Below the pieces are notes generated by a model, which worked only from the letters and a program-made list of their open reading frames with translations, was not told the DNA's origin and ran no database searches. The translations under genes were made by a program, and so were the position numbers. Positions 60,098-64,000 of a DNA stretch of 64,000 nt are shown in pieces. Where the stretch lies: positions 1 to 64,000 of the forward strand of contig JARGPA010000019.1 of NCBI GenBank assembly GCA_029213305.1, read 5' to 3'. Source of the DNA: Phycisphaerales bacterium (GTDB taxonomy: Bacteria; Planctomycetota; Phycisphaerae; Phycisphaerales; UBA1924). The stretch's first letter is position 1. Each line of letters begins with the position of its first letter.

Positions 60098-61210
60098 TCA
60101 AGCTTGGTTGTTTCGATAAAAAAGCTCAATGTCATCATCTAGTTTTTTCATCCGCACAAGATTAAATCGGCGCATACCATCAAGATTAGGTACATTACGC
60201 CCAGTTGCGACTGGAAAAGCTTTGTTATCCCCAATGATCCCAGATGCGAGATGCACCACAGCTTCATTGATTAAATCATCCTCTATCAATGTTCCCAATA
60301 CTCTTGGGCCTGCTTCGACGAGGATGGTTGATACATCATAATCTGAAGAGAGGGTTTCAAGAGCTTGTTTAATATCTATTCCTGAATCAGTCTTTGAACA
60401 GGGCAATACAGTTGCATCTGTATTCTTAAACTTATCAGGTTGTGTAGTACATATGATGGTAGGAATATCTTTTGCTGTAAGGACGAGTTTCGATTGTTGA
60501 TTGAGCGAGCCGTTTGTGTCTAGAACTACTCGTTTCGCGATTTTACGAACACTTCTACAGTCACGAGCATTAAGCATTGGATCATCAGCGTTTGCAGTTC
60601 CCACTCCAATAACAATCGCATCTACTTTCGCACGAATTCGATGTACACGATTACGACATTTGCTGTTTGATATCCATTGGCTTTCTCCCGTGCGAGTTGC
60701 AATTCGTCCATCAAGTGTTTGTGCCCACTTGGCTATCACCCATGGACGACCTGTTTGGATCCTATGGATGAATGCATCACTCAAATGAGTCGCCTTTGAA
60801 CTTACTGAAGTTTCAATCACAGAAATACCAGCTCGTTCGAGGAGCAAGAGTCCTCCACTTGATATCTTTGCAGGATCTTTTCGTGCAATTACAACCTTTG
60901 AAACCTTTGCTTCAATAACTGCATCGGTACATGGAGGCTGTTTTCCATGATGTGAACAAGGTTCGAGCGTGCAGTAAAGAGTTGATCCTTCAGGATCGTT
61001 CCCTAACTGACTAGCATTTGCAATTGCTTCTCTCTCTGCGTGAAGATGTCCATACTGAGTATGATGACCAAATCCGATGATTGAATTGTTCTTAACCAGA
61101 ACTGCACCAACCATAGGGTTCGGTTCTACATTTCCAAATCCTCTCGCTGCAACTCTGGCTGCGATATCGAGGTATTGCTTTGCAAGTTTATCTTCAAGTG
61201 AACTATTCAT
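60098..61210 (-). CDS. ribD: Bifunctional riboflavin deaminase/reductase RibD
   Basis: The 370-residue enzyme catalyses the second and third steps of riboflavin synthesis. The N-terminal deaminase has HAEREAI and CTLEPCSHHGKQPPC (zinc ligands and catalytic Glu), and the C-terminal reductase has KWAQTLDGRIAT and RVVLDTNGSLN. The ATG overlaps the upstream gene's stop by 4 bp, so the two are translationally coupled. Other rib genes are not in the window. Confidence 0.95.
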   Translation of the reverse strand: MNSSLEDKLAKQYLDIAARVAARGFGNVEPNPMVGAVLVKNNSIIGFGHHTQYGHLHAEREAIANASQLGNDPEGSTLYCTLEPCSHHGKQPPCTDAVIEAKVSKVVIARKDPAKISSGGLLLLERAGISVIETSVSSKATHLSDAFIHRIQTGRPWVIAKWAQTLDGRIATRTGESQWISNSKCRNRVHRIRAKVDAIVIGVGTANADDPMLNARDCRSVRKIAKRVVLDTNGSLNQQSKLVLTAKDIPTIICTTQPDKFKNTDATVLPCSKTDSGIDIKQALETLSSDYDVSTILVEAGPRVLGTLIEDDLINEAVVHLASGIIGDNKAFPVATGRNVPNLDGMRRFNLVRMKKLDDDIELFYRNNQA

Positions 61211-62169
61211 GCGAGACGGATCATAGCTTTTCGTTCATCATCAGAAATGATTGAATCAGTGTCATTAAGCCAACGGCGTGCATCTTGGACATATCCAACA
61301 GTTGGTTTGAGTTCGAGTTCCTTGGTTCCCCAGTATCGATTAAACCGGATCATGGATATTTCACGTACAAGTTTCGCAGCCATTGAAGCGAGTGCAACAG
61401 GAAAATATGCGTTATCGGCCTTTGGTGTCAATGTCACCCCGAGCTCTTCCTTGAATCCATATCTGCTTGCTCGAGGAGTTTCTTCTTGAATTTCCAACTC
61501 GTGAAATACTGAGGACAAGATCGAATGATATCGAGTGCGTCCACTCTGACGATCACATATTACCCGAGTAAATTGATTCTTTACTCGTTGAGATTGAACC
61601 CTGCTCAATAGTTCAACCAGAGCAAGTTGAGTTGCAGCCGCTTTCGATCGATGTTCAAGAAATGTACGATTGAACTCAGTCACATCAACAACACGTACTG
61701 TGAGCTCATGTAGATTAATATTCACTTTGCTCATTTCTGATCTGAGATGAGATATATCAATCGCAAGTTGATCTGTTGTGAGGCCGAGAGGTAGTTCAAT
61801 CGGTGCGCCTGAATACCATGGTTGGTTTTCTAATTGAGCTCCAAGTGATTCAAAGAGTTGGATATCGGTCCTCGGGAAATCACCATCACGAGTTGCTAGA
61901 AATGTGAGGACTGCACGCTCTAGGTGAACAAGTGGATGTTGCGTCTTTGAAGTGTTCGAGAGTTTGAGAGTTTTGGAATCCCCTACTGCTACTTTACTCT
62001 TTGCATCTCTCTTTGTTTTACCGACTGCTTTGCTCAGAAGTGCCCATAAATCAGGCGCTTTTTCCCCTGGTGTCCAGTTATCAACTGTAAACGAGGACAT
62101 CGCAACACATAGCGGGCCGAGCATTGGGCCGTATCCAGCTTCATCTAATCCAGCATAATGCAATGTCAT
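61207..62169 (-). CDS. Divergent RNase HII-like protein
   Basis: The 320-residue protein opens YAGLDEAGYGPMLGPLCVA, the RNase HII start with the first two acidic residues, and continues VAVGDSKTLK. A later VICDRQSGR may supply the third acidic residue, and ASMAAKLVREISMIRFN matches the AASI-xAK-xxRD helix with Glu in place of Asp, followed by PTVGY. The order and spacing agree with RNase HII, but it is about 100 residues longer because of extra segments between the motifs. It probably cleaves RNA-DNA hybrids; it could be the main RNase HII or a paralog. It is coupled to ribD. Confidence 0.75.
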   Translation of the reverse strand: MTLHYAGLDEAGYGPMLGPLCVAMSSFTVDNWTPGEKAPDLWALLSKAVGKTKRDAKSKVAVGDSKTLKLSNTSKTQHPLVHLERAVLTFLATRDGDFPRTDIQLFESLGAQLENQPWYSGAPIELPLGLTTDQLAIDISHLRSEMSKVNINLHELTVRVVDVTEFNRTFLEHRSKAAATQLALVELLSRVQSQRVKNQFTRVICDRQSGRTRYHSILSSVFHELEIQEETPRASRYGFKEELGVTLTPKADNAYFPVALASMAAKLVREISMIRFNRYWGTKELELKPTVGYVQDARRWLNDTDSIISDDERKAMIRLA

Positions 62170-62405
62170 TTATCAGACCTCATTGTGGATTGTATGCGTC
62201 TATATAGCGCTGTAGGAGTACTAAATCATCTACGAATTAGGCTGTACCAATACCCGAGATTGATTGCTAGCCGTTGCAGATAGACCTTGAGACAACTTGA
62301 TAAAGCCCCCTCTCTTGAGCAAGAGACTGTATTTGCCGATCCTGATACAAAGGGCATGACTGTTCTCGGCCCAATGTTTGTTTTCATGAATCAAAGGATC
62401 ACCAA

Positions 62406-64000
62406 GTGCATACCAACACCAAAAATCATGCTCGTCGTACCGCGATGTTCGTTTCACCTCTTGCTCTCGTACTTGCTTCAGGACTAGTTGGTTGCGAAAC
62501 GAGTTCAACACTCACTCGCACAGATAACAGCCAGTTCTCGCCGTCGGCTCAAGCTGAACACGCGACTATTAGTCTCGATTCGTCAATTACTCAAGGCGAT
62601 TTTACTTCAGCAAGTTACATCGATGAAGGTGACTCATTTGCACTCCCACAAGAATGGGTATCAGAAGCTCGCGAAGGAACTGCATCCATCGAAGCTCAAC
62701 GTGCAAATGCTCAATCATTCGAAATCTACTCAGATTCAAACTACACCGAATCAATGGCAAAAGCTGACGCTGATCTCCAGGACGGATTTGTAACACGCGA
62801 TACTGGATATGCAGACGCTCAAAGGACTGAAACTATCCACAATGCTCGCCTCATGCAAATGGATCGTCAAATGGCTGCAAGAGCATATGAAACTGAGTCC
62901 AAGACTCAGCGTCAAGAAGCATTCTTGGTTGCATCAGTAAAAGAATGGCAATCAGAAATTGAACGAATGCGTTCAGAATCTGAAAAAGAGTGGTCAACTT
63001 CACTAGCTGAAAATGATCGCATGATGGCTACATACGCTGCTGTCCGTGATCGCGGCCAAGCAGAAATCGCACAGATGGTTCAGATCAGTGACCATACTGA
63101 AGAGCGTGCGATTAAGAAAGTCCAGGAACTTCGTGCACAAGCTCAAGCAGTTGCAGAGCAAGCAAATGCTGAAGTCTCATCGCTCAGCCAACAGGTAAAC
63201 ACCGTTAGTGAGCAAACTACTGCTGAGTATTCTGAACTGCTTCAGCGTGCTCGCTCACTTGACAGTACATTCTCAAGTGAGATCGCAACTCTCAATGCAA
63301 AAGCAAATGAGTTTGAATCTGCAGACGCTGCTGAAAACTACCAGATGATGGTTGAATCTGCACAAACCAGTTACGAAACTTCATTGGCAGAAGCTGAGAA
63401 CATTCGTCTTAATGCAGATGAACAATCAATGAGAGATCACGCACAGGTTGCTCGTTTGAGCGCAGATGCAAATGCAAAACTCTCATCATCACAGACTACC
63501 TTTGAAGAAGCACAACAATGGGTATCGAGCCAATACACGAAGTCAATGGCTGACATCCAGAACACGCTTGCGCAAGCAGATCGCGAAGAGCAAGTTGCTC
63601 GCAGCAACTTTATCAAAGCTGAAACTGATGCACGCGTAAAAGCAATGCAACAACAAGCAGAGCACGATCGTGCATTAGCTGCTGATGAGTTGGAAAAAAT
63701 TGAAGCCGAGTCAATTGCAGAAGCAAGATTACTTAGTGCGAAGTTTGCTAAAGAATTCGCAGTTCAAGCTCGCAAGGGTAGCTTTGTTATCCCAAGCAAT
63801 GATAAGACTGAAAATAACACAATCAGTAATGACCAGAACACCCCAGAGCTTACTAAAGCTGATGCGAAACCAGTTAATGTAGAAGCAGATCGGATTGCTT
63901 CATTCAAGATTGGTCTTGCAAAAGCATCAAAGCTTCGCCAAGAAGCAGACGCGAACCGTCTTGATGCAATCGCACATCGCGATTCAGAAATTGGAAAGTT
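62406..64000 (+). CDS. Large coiled-coil lipoprotein (partial, 3' end cut by window edge)
   Basis: The GTG at 62406 follows AAAGGA by 7 bases and opens a frame to the window end. The 531 residues seen have a signal peptide with a basic start, hydrophobic core and lipobox LVGC, so it is a lipoprotein. The rest is rich in Ala, Glu, Gln, Ser and Lys and looks like a long alpha-helical coiled coil, with loose repeats such as EARQ/AEADR-type runs. It would reach from a membrane anchor across the envelope. No family is recognised; the C-terminus is outside the window. Confidence 0.75.
   Translation, partial: MHTNTKNHARRTAMFVSPLALVLASGLVGCETSSTLTRTDNSQFSPSAQAEHATISLDSSITQGDFTSASYIDEGDSFALPQEWVSEAREGTASIEAQRANAQSFEIYSDSNYTESMAKADADLQDGFVTRDTGYADAQRTETIHNARLMQMDRQMAARAYETESKTQRQEAFLVASVKEWQSEIERMRSESEKEWSTSLAENDRMMATYAAVRDRGQAEIAQMVQISDHTEERAIKKVQELRAQAQAVAEQANAEVSSLSQQVNTVSEQTTAEYSELLQRARSLDSTFSSEIATLNAKANEFESADAAENYQMMVESAQTSYETSLAEAENIRLNADEQSMRDHAQVARLSADANAKLSSSQTTFEEAQQWVSSQYTKSMADIQNTLAQADREEQVARSNFIKAETDARVKAMQQQAEHDRALAADELEKIEAESIAEARLLSAKFAKEFAVQARKGSFVIPSNDKTENNTISNDQNTPELTKADAKPVNVEADRIASFKIGLAKASKLRQEADANRLDAIAHRDSEIGK

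Noticed and set aside
62488-62793. 101-residue open frame within the partial lipoprotein gene
   Set aside because: It is in another frame of a gene with a clear lipoprotein signal and a good start at 62406.

Overview
This window looks like chromosomal DNA of a planctomycete, most likely a marine member of the Phycisphaerae. Four secreted proteins end in the paired LNFFD-x-S-x-FL dockerin-like module that closes with Gly-Cys. SecA is about 1360 residues with large inserts. Genes mostly lie in short, mixed-strand transcription units, and ribosome binding sites are AGGAG-like. No transposase, integrase, CRISPR array, tRNA or rRNA gene was found. These taxonomic statements come from family knowledge, not from a search.

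Layout. 1-6.7 kb: an OsmC-family gene (cut by the window edge) diverges from an alpha/beta hydrolase, followed by a TPR-sulfotransferase, a DUF1801 protein, a secreted endonuclease I with a dockerin, and a lone pseudopilin-like protein. 6.8-16.6 kb: secA, a stand-alone TSCPD (NrdJ C-terminal-like) protein, a 2-hydroxyacid dehydrogenase, an HU-like protein with a lysine-rich tail, cstA and psuG. 16.6-23.3 kb: two further secreted dockerin proteins (one of unknown function behind a hairpin-rich leader, one endonuclease/exonuclease/phosphatase), a receiver protein, an unknown protein and a DacB-type peptidase. 23.3-36.6 kb: a UbiD-family decarboxylase, a methyltransferase, an ABC exporter pair, proC, accA, a lysine-rich DksA-like protein, lspA, a cupin, an MBL-fold hydrolase, a DinB-fold protein, a ThiF/MoeB enzyme and a GNAT. 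36.6-44.9 kb: metallophosphoesterase, rpsG, rpsL, a MazG-like protein, two SpoIIE-type phosphatases, a PduO-type cobalamin adenosyltransferase and recJ. 44.9-53.7 kb (minus strand): a secretion or pilus cluster of three pseudopilins, a small membrane protein, a secretin and a TPR lipoprotein, preceded by a HEAT-repeat exported protein. 54.0-64.0 kb: an HTH-receiver regulator, a 947-residue secreted dockerin protein, an M42 peptidase, a YgfZ-like protein, ribD with a divergent RNase HII-like gene, and a partial coiled-coil lipoprotein.

How the genes fit together. Several products concern the cell envelope and export: SecA, LspA, pseudopilins, secretin and lipoproteins, plus four dockerin-bearing exported proteins, two of which are nucleases. 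This suggests surface processing of environmental polymers, including DNA. The TSCPD protein and the cobalamin adenosyltransferase both point to adenosylcobalamin-dependent metabolism. Two proteins carry histone-H1-like lysine-rich tails, on an HU body and on a DksA-like body whose zinc finger has decayed.

The least explained signals are the repeated hairpins with one bulged base on the 5' arm ahead of exported-protein genes (16.77-16.90 and 19.18 kb), the partial secretion cluster with an acidic secretin tail, and the large RNase HII-like protein. Convergent genes often overlap, and some terminator stems lie inside the neighbouring coding sequence.
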